A stretch of DNA of 64,000 nucleotides, taken from Pseudomonadales bacterium (GTDB taxonomy: Bacteria; Pseudomonadota; Gammaproteobacteria; Pseudomonadales; Halieaceae). The position numbers and the translations under genes were made by a program. Where the stretch lies: contig JACKNO010000001.1 of the NCBI GenBank assembly GCA_024234815.1, forward strand, positions 62,001-126,000. Direction: 5' to 3'. The notes under the pieces are model-generated. The model did no database searches. It saw nothing but the letters and a program-made list of their open reading frames with translations, and was not told where the DNA came from. How positions within the stretch are numbered: the first letter of the stretch is position 1; each line of letters starts with the position of its first letter. Shown piece by piece: positions 42,234 through 50,533 of the stretch.

Positions 42234-43223
42234 TTGGCTGAGTTTATTGTTGGCAATTCACTACGCAAGCTGGCGCGGGAACACAGGTTTCTGCAGCGCC
42301 TGCTATGGCGTCTGGACTTTGTCCTCGTCTGGCTTCTGATCTGGCTCGCCAGGCGCTTGCCCGTTGATTCAGCATCGCGCCTCGGCGCCAGGGTCGGGGC
42401 CTGGGTCGGGCCAAAGATGAAGCGCAAAACCGCCATATTCCGCGCCAACCTGGCGATAGCGTTGCCGCAACTGGACGACGAGGCGTTGGATCAGCTGGTC
42501 GTCAGAGCCTGGAGCCACGCGGGACGTGTTGCCACCGAGTATCCGCATCTCGAGACTATCATGCGCGAACACGACCGCATTTTAATCGAGATCCGCGAGC
42601 GGATAGAGACTTTCGATAACCCGGCCAAACCCTGTATTTTCGTCAGCGCCCACCAGGGCAACTGGGAGGTCGCCTGCATAGCCATGTCCCGGCTGGGCAT
42701 ACCCAACGCCAGCCTCTACTCGCCGCCCACCAACCCGCTGCTGGACGAGATGCTGCTGGAATCCCGCCAGGCCCTGAACTGCGAACTGCTGCCCCGCGAC
42801 AACAGCGCCCGCCTGTTGATGCGGGCTATGAAGCGGGGGCGCAGCGCGGCCATGGTGATGGACCGCCGGGTTGACGACGGCAAACCCGTGCGCTTTTTCG
42901 GGCACGACAAAACCTCCACGCTCTTGCCCGCCAAACTGGCTCTTAAAAACCACTGCGCACTGGTGCCGATACAGGTAGTGCGCCTGCAGGATGCGCGCTT
43001 CCGGGTTATTTTTCACCCGCCGGTACGCCCGAGCAACCCAGAGGCAGATGAAAACACCCAGTCCGTCGATATGATCCAGCAGGTACATGATCAGTTTGAA
43101 GACTGGATTCGCCAACACCCCGCCGACTGGTTCTGTTCCAAGCGACTGTGGCCAAAGAACACGATACCGAAACAACCAGAGGTAAGCGGCAATGACGTCG
43201 AGATCGATTCCTATGCAGCCTGA
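42234..43223 (+). CDS. LpxL/HtrB-like acyltransferase, copy 1
   Basis: A 329-residue protein of the lipid A late-acyltransferase family. An N-terminal membrane helix (about 24-40) precedes the H-x4-E catalytic motif SAHQGNWEV (H140, E145) and a CSKRLWP end. It moves an acyl chain from acyl-ACP to a lipid acceptor at the inner membrane. It may be the housekeeping lipid A enzyme or, given its place between the CerR-like and FA2H genes, acylate a sphingolipid. The TTG at 42234 follows AAGG. A TATAAT at 42184 could be its own -10 element. The next gene starts inside its end. Confidence 0.8.
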   Translation: MAEFIVGNSLRKLAREHRFLQRLLWRLDFVLVWLLIWLARRLPVDSASRLGARVGAWVGPKMKRKTAIFRANLAIALPQLDDEALDQLVVRAWSHAGRVATEYPHLETIMREHDRILIEIRERIETFDNPAKPCIFVSAHQGNWEVACIAMSRLGIPNASLYSPPTNPLLDEMLLESRQALNCELLPRDNSARLLMRAMKRGRSAAMVMDRRVDDGKPVRFFGHDKTSTLLPAKLALKNHCALVPIQVVRLQDARFRVIFHPPVRPSNPEADENTQSVDMIQQVHDQFEDWIRQHPADWFCSKRLWPKNTIPKQPEVSGNDVEIDSYAA

Positions 43224-43830
43224 AAAACCACACGAATCCATACGCCTGTTCGAAAACGACATTCTCGAACGGCTGTCCCATGTCCACCCCATCACGCCAC
43301 TGTTGATGTGGTGTCCCATCGCCGGCTGGTTGATCTGGCGCAGCTTCAGTCTCTACCAGTTACCTGCACTGCCGGTGTTGGGCATTGTTCTGGCGGGCGC
43401 GTTCACCTGGACCCTGGCCGAGTATTGCCTGCACCGCTACCTGTTCCACTATCCCGCAAAGAGCAAACTCGGCAAGTGGCTGGTATTTCTGTTTCACGGC
43501 AATCACCACGAGGATCCGAAGGACAAAACCCGGCTGGTCATGCCACCTGCGGGCGCAATACCTATCATGCTGGTGCTGTACCTGTTGTTCGGGCTGTTCA
43601 TCCCACAACCGTGGATTCAGCCGTTTTGCGGGGGCTTCATTATCGGCTACCTGATATACGACTACATTCACTATTCAACTCACCATTTTCCGATGCGCAA
43701 CCCGGTGGCGAAGTATCTGAAGCACTACCATCTGAAACACCATTTTTCCGGTGAAGGCGGCCGTTACGGTGTCAGCTCGCCGATCTGGGACAAGGTGTTC
43801 GGCACGGAACCGGAACCAGCCAAGCGCTGA
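43192..43830 (+). CDS. FA2H/SCS7-like fatty acid 2-hydroxylase
   Basis: A 212-residue membrane-bound di-iron oxygenase. The histidine clusters appear in order: EYCLHRYLFHYP, LFHGNHHEDPKDKTRLVMPP, YDYIHYSTHH and LKHYHLKHHFSGEGGRYGVSSPIWDKVFGT. This last block is diagnostic of FA2H, which puts a 2-hydroxyl on the N-acyl chain of ceramide. Four hydrophobic segments are visible. The cytochrome b5 domain of eukaryotic FA2H is absent. ATG 43192 has AGAGG upstream and overlaps the previous gene by 32 bases; ATG 43213 is an alternative. A second LpxL-like gene follows nine bases later. Confidence 0.85.
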   Translation: MTSRSIPMQPEKPHESIRLFENDILERLSHVHPITPLLMWCPIAGWLIWRSFSLYQLPALPVLGIVLAGAFTWTLAEYCLHRYLFHYPAKSKLGKWLVFLFHGNHHEDPKDKTRLVMPPAGAIPIMLVLYLLFGLFIPQPWIQPFCGGFIIGYLIYDYIHYSTHHFPMRNPVAKYLKHYHLKHHFSGEGGRYGVSSPIWDKVFGTEPEPAKR

Positions 43831-43839
43831 AATAGCCCA

Positions 43840-44772
43840 GTGCCGCAGTTCTACCTCATTCCCAAGCGGTTGGCCCGCAAGGCCCCGTTTCTCGTCGCTA
43901 TTGCGCAGGCCGTTGAAGCCGCTGGCTTTCGTTTCGTTTTCTGGCTGATCCAGCTACTGTCGATAGAAAACGCGCGGCGGGTCTCGGCCTTTGCCTTCGG
44001 CCTGCTGGGTCATTACAGCGACAAGGCGAAGAAGGCGAAAACCAACCTCGCGATTGCCTTTCCCGATTCCACGGAAGAATGGCGGGAGCAGACCACACGC
44101 GGAATTTTTCGCAGCCTGGGCGAGTCGGCCGCCGAGTTGATCAAGCTGGAGCAGATCTGGGCGGAGCGCGATGAGCGCATTGATTTCGTGATGCATCCGG
44201 ATGCGGAGGCATTGATGAAAGCCAAGAAGCCTGCGATTTTCGTCACGGCGCACGTCGGGCCGTGGCAGGTGGCGCCCCTGATCACAAAGTATTACGACCT
44301 CACCATCAATACCATTTACGCCCCCGAATCCAACAGCGTGGTTGCCGAACTGATGCACGCATTGCGCCAGTTCCTTGGAGAGCGCCTGGTTTCCACAGAC
44401 GCCGGCCTGCGACCGCTGATCAAGGAGCTGAAGGCGGGAAACAGTATCAACATGGCCATGGATACCCGGCTGGACAGTGGCAAACTGGTACCGTTTTTCG
44501 GCCGCGAAGCACTCACCAGCACCAGCGCCGCCGGGCTCGCGCTGCGCACGGGGGCCGCACTGGTCGTGGCTCGCGCCGAGCGATTGCCAGAGGGCCGCTA
44601 CCGGATAACGATGTATGAACCCCTCACCAGCAGGAATCCCGATGCGCCCCAAAAGGACCAGGTGCTGGACCTGACAGCGCAAATCAACGGCTATTTCGAG
44701 AATTGGATACGGGAGTATCCCGACCAGTGGATTTGCCTAAAGCGGCGCTGGCCGAAAGCGCACAAGCTGTAG
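43840..44772 (+). CDS. LpxL/HtrB-like acyltransferase, copy 2, with a changed catalytic residue
   Basis: A 310-residue relative of copy 1 that starts with a GTG. It keeps the N-terminal hydrophobic segment (about 29-42), an MDTRLDSGKLVPFFG block and the ICLKRRWPK end. The catalytic motif reads TAHVGPWQVA, so the acidic residue of H-x4-D/E is a glutamine (H138, Q143). In the family the acid polarises the histidine; loss of it should weaken or abolish transfer, unless the reaction differs. It may be inactive, or have a new acceptor. It ends the plus-strand operon that starts at 39431. Confidence 0.75.
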   Translation: MPQFYLIPKRLARKAPFLVAIAQAVEAAGFRFVFWLIQLLSIENARRVSAFAFGLLGHYSDKAKKAKTNLAIAFPDSTEEWREQTTRGIFRSLGESAAELIKLEQIWAERDERIDFVMHPDAEALMKAKKPAIFVTAHVGPWQVAPLITKYYDLTINTIYAPESNSVVAELMHALRQFLGERLVSTDAGLRPLIKELKAGNSINMAMDTRLDSGKLVPFFGREALTSTSAAGLALRTGAALVVARAERLPEGRYRITMYEPLTSRNPDAPQKDQVLDLTAQINGYFENWIREYPDQWICLKRRWPKAHKL

Positions 44773-44801
44773 GCAGCGCTCACAAACCGCCAGCGGGTCC
44801 A

Positions 44802-45740
44802 CTACGTGCTAGTGCCCACTTCCGTAACAGCGTCGTTTGCCCCGGATTCAGGCCAGAACAGTTGCGGCAGGCAATGGCGCTCCAGGTAAGCCACCGTCTC
44901 CGCGGGCAGGGTATCCCGGTAACGGGTCAACGTCCCCCGGTCTATTCCGGTGCTGGCCCCGAAGGAGGAATTACTGCGGCTGGCTTCCCCGCCCTGGGTG
45001 TATTCCAGTACCGCGGGGGAGAACGCGATTGAGGCAAACTCACAAACCCGTCTCATGCAAACTTCCGTGTCAGTCACCAACTCCTCAAAACGCAGTCGCA
45101 GCGCCGGTCCGACGTTTTCCGCGAATGCATCAATCTCCTCCCAGTATCGATTCTGGCGCTGGCAAAAGCGGCTCAGGTTGAGGGTTGGGTTGCGCACCAA
45201 CTTCGAACTCAGGTGTGCCCGGGGGTCCCGGACCATGAAGATACCGCGCACCTCGTAACTTTCAGCCAGCAGCCGCCCCACCCGACTGAGATCGCTGTTG
45301 CTGGGTTGCAGGGCGCAGAAAATCACCCGCAGGCGCCCATCGCCGGGAACATGGCCCAGGGCGACCGCCAGCGCCTCCACGTGATTGCAGACAAGGCTGT
45401 CGAGACTGCCGCGCTCGTGGTTTTCACTGATATAGCGGTAGTAGGCCTCCAGGTCCAGGGAATCCTCGGTCCCGAAGACCTCCGTGCCGTGACCGGCATT
45501 GATACGCTCGAGGTGACCGTCTTTTTGCAACTGGCGATAAAATCCCGGCGCCGCCGCGGGTGAGCAGAGCATGCCGCGCCAGCGCAGCAAGGGGTGGCGC
45601 GACAGGTGACGAACGAAATAATCCTCGTCCGGCGGCAACAGCAATTGGGGGTGGTGGTCAAGCAGTCCGCGCAGCAGGTGATTGCCGCCTCTTGGAGGCG
45701 CTCCCAGGATCAACAGCGGTGGTTTACTGGAAGCCTGCAT
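44802..45740 (-). CDS. Sulfotransferase, distant fifth member
   Basis: A 312-residue protein with GAPPRGGNHLLRGLLDHHP at residues 13-31 as the phosphosulfate loop and GIFMVRDPRAHLSSKLVRNP as the 3'-phosphate element. It lacks the GKSGRTW and KVGGYRDYF forms of paralogues 1-4 and is closer to the Sulfotransfer_3 type. The gene lies nine bases upstream-side of the oxygenase-3 gene's partner region on the same strand order and is convergent with the acyltransferase gene. The substrate is unknown; its place at the end of the lipid locus suggests the same pathway. Confidence 0.7.
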   Translation of the reverse strand: MQASSKPPLLILGAPPRGGNHLLRGLLDHHPQLLLPPDEDYFVRHLSRHPLLRWRGMLCSPAAAPGFYRQLQKDGHLERINAGHGTEVFGTEDSLDLEAYYRYISENHERGSLDSLVCNHVEALAVALGHVPGDGRLRVIFCALQPSNSDLSRVGRLLAESYEVRGIFMVRDPRAHLSSKLVRNPTLNLSRFCQRQNRYWEEIDAFAENVGPALRLRFEELVTDTEVCMRRVCEFASIAFSPAVLEYTQGGEASRSNSSFGASTGIDRGTLTRYRDTLPAETVAYLERHCLPQLFWPESGANDAVTEVGTST

Positions 45741-45749
45741 TAACCCGTA

Positions 45750-46511
45750 TCAGTACATCAGGCGTTCTTTGTCCGTCACCAGTTCGGCGCCGGTCAGTAG
45801 ACGGCGGAGTTTCTTTGCCGCCATGCGCATTGGCCTGTACTCCTCGAATACCACGATGAATACCTTGCGAAAATAATTTTCAGGGCAGTTTATACGCCGC
45901 ACGCCGTGCCAGGAGTTGCCGCGACGCCCGAAAATAATGCTGCGGTTGTCCTTTGTCTCGGCGGGGTACTCAGCCACGAAATCCTCAAAGGAAGGGGCGT
46001 TTTCGGGACCGATGAGGCCGCCGTCATCCAGGATGACCGTCTCGCCACCCCAGTCCCACTGCCAATCGTCGACAGTATTCAGATAGAAAATCTGGGAACC
46101 TATCTTGCCCTTGGAATCACAATGCGGGGAGACCTCCCCCCCGTCGGGCGTGTAGTGCCAGTGAAACCGGAAGCGCACATCGCTCACCGCCAGCATCCGG
46201 CAGACAAACTCGCGATAACTGTCACTACGCAGTTCGGCAATCAGTTGGGCCCATGGCTCGCTCAACTCCATACCGTCTACATAGTCCAGCACATAGCGGT
46301 CATGGCTGGCCTGGCCGTGCTTGCGCTGCTTGCCAAAGAACGCACGAAAGCGGGATATATCGGGCATGGTGGCCAACAATTCGGCAAACCGCTCATCCCG
46401 GATAAAATACTGGGGGTTGACCCAGGGAAACGGCGTCCGGGTCTGAAACGCTACAGGATCGATTGCGTCCAACACCGCCGGATTCAGGTACTTTTGGGTG
46501 ACAGCGCTCAT
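45750..46511 (-). CDS. 2-oxoglutarate/Fe(II) oxygenase, third copy (relative of the first)
   Basis: A 253-residue relative of the oxygenase at 12153. It shares FRFHWHYTPDGGEVSPHCD (iron ligands H130 and D132), WGGETVILDDGG and WHGVRRINCPENYFRKVFIVV. The ATG at 46511 gives MSAVTQKYLNP; earlier in-frame starts would add up to 30 residues with no good ribosome site. It lies just upstream, on the minus strand, of the fifth sulfotransferase gene, ten bases away, so the two are likely one operon. The pairing of an oxygenase with a sulfotransferase repeats the pattern at 12-15 kb. Confidence 0.8.
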   Translation of the reverse strand: MSAVTQKYLNPAVLDAIDPVAFQTRTPFPWVNPQYFIRDERFAELLATMPDISRFRAFFGKQRKHGQASHDRYVLDYVDGMELSEPWAQLIAELRSDSYREFVCRMLAVSDVRFRFHWHYTPDGGEVSPHCDSKGKIGSQIFYLNTVDDWQWDWGGETVILDDGGLIGPENAPSFEDFVAEYPAETKDNRSIIFGRRGNSWHGVRRINCPENYFRKVFIVVFEEYRPMRMAAKKLRRLLTGAELVTDKERLMY

Positions 46512-46720
46512 CTCACACCAGAATGGGTAAAACCAAAAGTATAAGGCCGCCACCCGGTCATGGACAGTGACAATTTTCACGAAGCCGACCGGGCCTGCCA
46601 CGGGCCACCCGGAATATGACAGGGTTTACTGCCAGGAGACCCATGGCATCGACAAGCCGCAATGCGTTCGGCGCCGCTATCGGTTAGTATTCGCGCTGGC
46701 CTCCCGGGGAGAAGGATGAC

Positions 46721-47977
46721 GTGAAATTATCGGCCTTCGGCGAAAAATTCGCCGGCAACTCCGGCATCGTCGAGTTGATGGACGACCTGGGTTCCGCGCT
46801 GCGCGACAACCCCGACATGATTTTCATGGGCGGAGGCAATCCGGGCCGCCTGCCGGTGGTAGAGGCCGTTTTCAGGCAGCGGTTGGAGGCTATCCTGGCC
46901 GACCCCGCCCAGCGCCACAGTCTTTTCGGGGTCTACCAGTCACCCCAGGGCGACCGGGATTTTCGCAACCAGCTCGCAGGTTTCCTCAATCGCCAATTCG
47001 GGTGGGGGCTGGGGGCCGAGAATATCGCCGTCAGCAATGGCAGCCAGTCGGCATTTTTTATCCTGTACAACATGTTCGCGGGGTTGATGCCGGACGAGGA
47101 GCCTCGCACCATCCACCTGCCGCTGGCGCCGGAGTACATCGGTTACGGCGACATCGGGCTGTCGGCGGATTTCTTCACCGCCACCCGCCCGAGCATAGAG
47201 TTACTGGGGGACCACCTGTTCAAGTACCACGTGGACTTTTCCCACCTGGCGGATGCGAAAAATATTGGCGCCCTGTGCGTGTCGCGCCCCACCAACCCCA
47301 CTGGCAACGTGCTCACGGACGAGGAAATGAGCCACCTGGACGCCATCGCCCGCGCCAGGCACATACCCCTGATCGTCGATGGCGCCTACGGCCTGCCATT
47401 TCCCAATATCGTCTTCACCGAGGCCACCCCGCACTGGAACGACAACACCATCCTCACCCTCAGCCTGTCCAAGCTGGGACTGCCCGGCGCGCGCACGGGC
47501 ATCGTGGTGGCGCGCGAAGACATCATCCGGGCCTTTACCAACGCCAATACCATCGTCAACCTGGCCTGTGGCAACATGGGGCCCGCCCTGGCCAGGGCGC
47601 TGTTCGACAGCGGTGAGATTCTCTCCCTGGGCCGCGATCACATCGAGCCCTGGTACCGGGAGCGGTCACAGTTGGCGGTGCGGTGGTTCCGCGAGCAATT
47701 GGGCGATTTGCCCTACCATATCCACCGGCCGGAGGGTGCCATCTTCCTGTGGCTGTGGTTTGAGGGAATGCCGATCACCAGCCAGGAGCTCTACCAGCGC
47801 CTGAAGCAGCGCGGCGTGCTGGTTGTACCTGGACACAATTTTTTCGTGGGACTGAACGAGGAGTGGCCGCACAGGAACGAGTGCATTCGCGTCTCCTATG
47901 CCAGCGATGCCGACGCCGTGAAGCGTGGCGTCGCCATCATCGCCGAGGAGGTCGCGAAGGCGTACGCGGCACTATAG
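46721..47977 (+). CDS. avtA: Valine-pyruvate aminotransferase
   Basis: A 418-residue class I aminotransferase, the length of AvtA. MGGGNPGRLP, SNGSQSAFFILYN, SRPTNPTGNVLT, VDGAYGLPFP and the PLP lysine in LSLSKLGLPGARTG are all seen. It interconverts valine/pyruvate and 2-ketoisovalerate/alanine. The GTG at 46721 has GGAGAAGG upstream. It marks the right border of the lipid locus: nothing in it points to sphingolipid work, although branched-chain precursors could feed iso-fatty acids. Confidence 0.85.
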   Translation: MKLSAFGEKFAGNSGIVELMDDLGSALRDNPDMIFMGGGNPGRLPVVEAVFRQRLEAILADPAQRHSLFGVYQSPQGDRDFRNQLAGFLNRQFGWGLGAENIAVSNGSQSAFFILYNMFAGLMPDEEPRTIHLPLAPEYIGYGDIGLSADFFTATRPSIELLGDHLFKYHVDFSHLADAKNIGALCVSRPTNPTGNVLTDEEMSHLDAIARARHIPLIVDGAYGLPFPNIVFTEATPHWNDNTILTLSLSKLGLPGARTGIVVAREDIIRAFTNANTIVNLACGNMGPALARALFDSGEILSLGRDHIEPWYRERSQLAVRWFREQLGDLPYHIHRPEGAIFLWLWFEGMPITSQELYQRLKQRGVLVVPGHNFFVGLNEEWPHRNECIRVSYASDADAVKRGVAIIAEEVAKAYAAL

Positions 47978-47982
47978 AAGAA

Positions 47983-48333
47983 TCAGTTGAGTATTTTGTA
48001 GCCGCGCCCCCGCAGGCAGTTTTTTACCACTCTCACCTCGTCCTGGTTACCTTCGCTCGCGCCCCGGGCTCCCCCGCCAACCGCGCCGACGCCAGCCGCC
48101 TTGCCGGCATCGCCGGTGATCGCACCGATCAGGCCACCCACAACCGCTCCGGAAGCCGCTCCCTTGGCGACCTTTTTGCCGGTTTGGACCTCGGTGGCGT
48201 AAGCCTTGCACTCACTGAGGTCCTGGTCGTAGCGGCTCATGTCCACACCCTTTTTATCGATGATGATCTCGTCGGTAGTGGTGCATGCGCTACTCAGGGC
48301 AAACAGCACGACGATAGGTACCAGGCGTTTCAT
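47983..48333 (-). CDS. Glycine-zipper outer-membrane lipoprotein
   Basis: A 116-residue protein with a lipoprotein signal (MKRLVPIVVLFALSSAC, lipobox cysteine 17). It has a central Gly/Ala-rich zipper (KGAASGAVVGGLIGAITGDAGKAAGVGAVGGGARGA, about residues 57-92) and a conserved CLRGRGYKIL end. Such proteins resemble the glycine-zipper 2TM family found in the outer membrane. It is convergent with avtA, only five bases apart. Confidence 0.8.
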   Translation of the reverse strand: MKRLVPIVVLFALSSACTTTDEIIIDKKGVDMSRYDQDLSECKAYATEVQTGKKVAKGAASGAVVGGLIGAITGDAGKAAGVGAVGGGARGASEGNQDEVRVVKNCLRGRGYKILN

Positions 48334-48659
48334 GGCGATCTCCAGCTTGCCTCGACGACACTTTCCCGGGAACCGCGTAACGGGGTCGTCTCGTCGCTTT
48401 TTCGAGTGTATTTCGCGACCAAGGTTAACATGCCTCCGACCGAAATACCTGCTTGCAAGGCTTGCACCGCCTCCGCTTTAGTCCCAGTGTCGCGGTCACG
48501 GGTAAAACCTGGCAGGTTACTACCCTGAAACGATACCGACGTTATTCATGCGCACACTGATTCTGAATTCACTCTGCCTGCTGGTCGCCGCGAGCGGCCT
48601 CCCTGGTATCAATAAGGACCGGATTCAGCCCTTGCACGCCGGGCCAACGGCCTGCTCTT
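48334..48659. other. Intergenic stretch with no convincing gene
   Basis: These 326 bases between the lipoprotein start and the DUF885 stop hold a 71-codon plus-strand frame at 48548 with a signal-like start (MRTLILNSLCLLVAASG). It has no ribosome binding site, its second half runs antisense into the DUF885 gene, and its composition is proline-rich shadow-like. A GCGACGAGACGACCCC dyad-like stretch near 48375-48400 is not followed by a T-run. I see no RNA gene. Confidence 0.3.
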
Positions 48660-50411
48660 TCAGCCCTTCTTGCTCGCAACCCACTCCTTCACCTGGCTGT
48701 CCAGCACATCCAGCGGCACGGCTCCCTGGCCCAGGACCACATCGTGGAACTCCGCCAGCCTGAAATCGGGGCCGAGCTCAGCCGTTGCGTACTCGCGCAG
48801 TTCACGGATCTTCAGCTCACCGAGCTTGTAGGCCAGTGCCTGTCCGGGCCAGCTGATATAGCGGTTCACTTCCGCTTCAATGTTGGCGTCCGACAGGGCG
48901 GTATTGTCGCGCATGAAAGCGATGGCCTGGGCCTTGCTCCAGCCCATGGCGTGGATACCGGTATCGACCACCAGGCGGCATGCGCGCCACATTTCATAGG
49001 ACAGCCGGCCCATGTCCTTGGCCGGGGTATCGTAGAGACCCATTTCTATCCCCAGGCGTTCCGAATACAGCCCCCAGCCCTCGACGAAGGCGGTGAAGAA
49101 CGCGCCGTTCTTGCGAAAGTCCGACAGCGGCAGCTCCTGCTGCAAGGCAATCTGATGGTGATGGCCCGGTACCGCCTCGTGCACAGACAGCGCCGGTATC
49201 TCCCAGAATGGCCGCTGGTCCAGCTTTGACGTGTTCACGTAATAAAACCCGGCGATGCCGATATCCGGGGAGCCGGGATTGTAATACGCGGTTGTGGTGC
49301 CCTCAGCCGTCTCCGCCGGAATCTCCTTGATCCCGTAGGGCAGACGCGGGAGTTTGCCGAACAGGCCGGGCATCTTGCCGTCGATAATCTTGGTCTGGCG
49401 CGAGACCTTCTCCATGAGCTCTTCGGGCGTCCTGGCATAGTATTGCGGGTCCGTCCGCAAGTGCTCGATGAACGCCTCGCGACTGTCGTAGCCGGCAGAT
49501 TTCGCCACCTCTACCATTTCGGCGCGAATACGGGCGACCTCGGCCAGGCCAATATCGTGAATTTCCTGCGCGCTGAGTGCCGTTGTGGTCTGCTGACGGA
49601 TCCGGAAATCATAGTAGTCGGCGCCACCGGGCTGGGCAGCTACACCTGGCGCCGTGGCACAGGCAGGTTTGTAGCTGTTCATGTACCACTGTGCATGCTT
49701 TTCCAGCGCCGGTTCGATGGTCGAGCGGATGGTGTCCGCGGCCTGCGCGGCAAGCGCGTCGAATTCTTTCGCACTCACCGCGGAGGGGCGCTTGCGCGCA
49801 TAGGGTTGATAAAACCGCGATTCAGTCACGTCCCCTGTTATCAATCCGGTGATACTGTCTTCGTAACCGTCCAGCGCATCGCATGGCAGGGTGTATTGGC
49901 CCTCGATCGCCATGTCCGCAACGGCTATCGCCTCATCGTTCACCCGGGCGTACTGCTGCAGGCGCTTGTTATAGCTCTCAAAATCCGCCGCATCCTCGAA
50001 GGAAAGGTTGTCCGCCATGCCGGCGAGCGACTGGTGCCAACCGGAGCGGTTGGTAAAGTTGATTACCCGCTGACCCATGGTATTGGCTTCAACGGTCTCC
50101 ATGAGAGTCCGCTCCAGAATGCCGTACTCGACCCTGCTGTCGGGATTCAGCTGGCTTACCGGTATTGCCTGCAACTGCTGAAGAAACTTCGCCGCTGTTG
50201 CCGCCCTGCGGTCAATGCCGGCGAGTGAGTAATCACCCACCTCGTTCGCATAGGTGTCAACGCCCAGCGAGCTGGCAAATACCGGCGATTCTTTCAGATT
50301 ATCCGCCCAGTACTGCGATACCAGTTGTTCCAGGTCCCCATTGGCATCCGCGAACACCGGCGAGGAAGTCGCCAGCGCCAGCAGCGCGACTACAAAAAAC
50401 GGTTTGTGCAT
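48660..50411 (-). CDS. Exported DUF885 family protein (putative metallopeptidase)
   Basis: The ATG at 50411 opens a signal peptide (MHKPFFVVALLALATSSPVFA), so the 583-residue product is periplasmic. The mature part is helical and carries SVHEAVPGHHHQ, the HExxPGHH zinc motif of DUF885, and EGWGLYSERLG, which gives the downstream glutamate. These families are thought to be metallopeptidases. The gene ends the minus-strand stretch with the RND pump and adaptor genes, but 120 bases separate it from the pump, so co-regulation is not certain. Confidence 0.85.
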   Translation of the reverse strand: MHKPFFVVALLALATSSPVFADANGDLEQLVSQYWADNLKESPVFASSLGVDTYANEVGDYSLAGIDRRAATAAKFLQQLQAIPVSQLNPDSRVEYGILERTLMETVEANTMGQRVINFTNRSGWHQSLAGMADNLSFEDAADFESYNKRLQQYARVNDEAIAVADMAIEGQYTLPCDALDGYEDSITGLITGDVTESRFYQPYARKRPSAVSAKEFDALAAQAADTIRSTIEPALEKHAQWYMNSYKPACATAPGVAAQPGGADYYDFRIRQQTTTALSAQEIHDIGLAEVARIRAEMVEVAKSAGYDSREAFIEHLRTDPQYYARTPEELMEKVSRQTKIIDGKMPGLFGKLPRLPYGIKEIPAETAEGTTTAYYNPGSPDIGIAGFYYVNTSKLDQRPFWEIPALSVHEAVPGHHHQIALQQELPLSDFRKNGAFFTAFVEGWGLYSERLGIEMGLYDTPAKDMGRLSYEMWRACRLVVDTGIHAMGWSKAQAIAFMRDNTALSDANIEAEVNRYISWPGQALAYKLGELKIRELREYATAELGPDFRLAEFHDVVLGQGAVPLDVLDSQVKEWVASKKG

Positions 50412-50533
50412 TGGATTACCCCTTTTACTAGAAAATGATCTGTCTGCCGAATTTCGATGAGCCGTTTCGCCCGCGCTGATTAGTTTCAGCATTTGCCGGG
50501 CACCGCAGCCTGCAACAGGGCCGCGACTGCGAA

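Noticed and set aside
48548..48763. A 71-codon frame with a signal-like start
   Set aside because: No ribosome binding site, and its second half is antisense to the end of the DUF885 gene.
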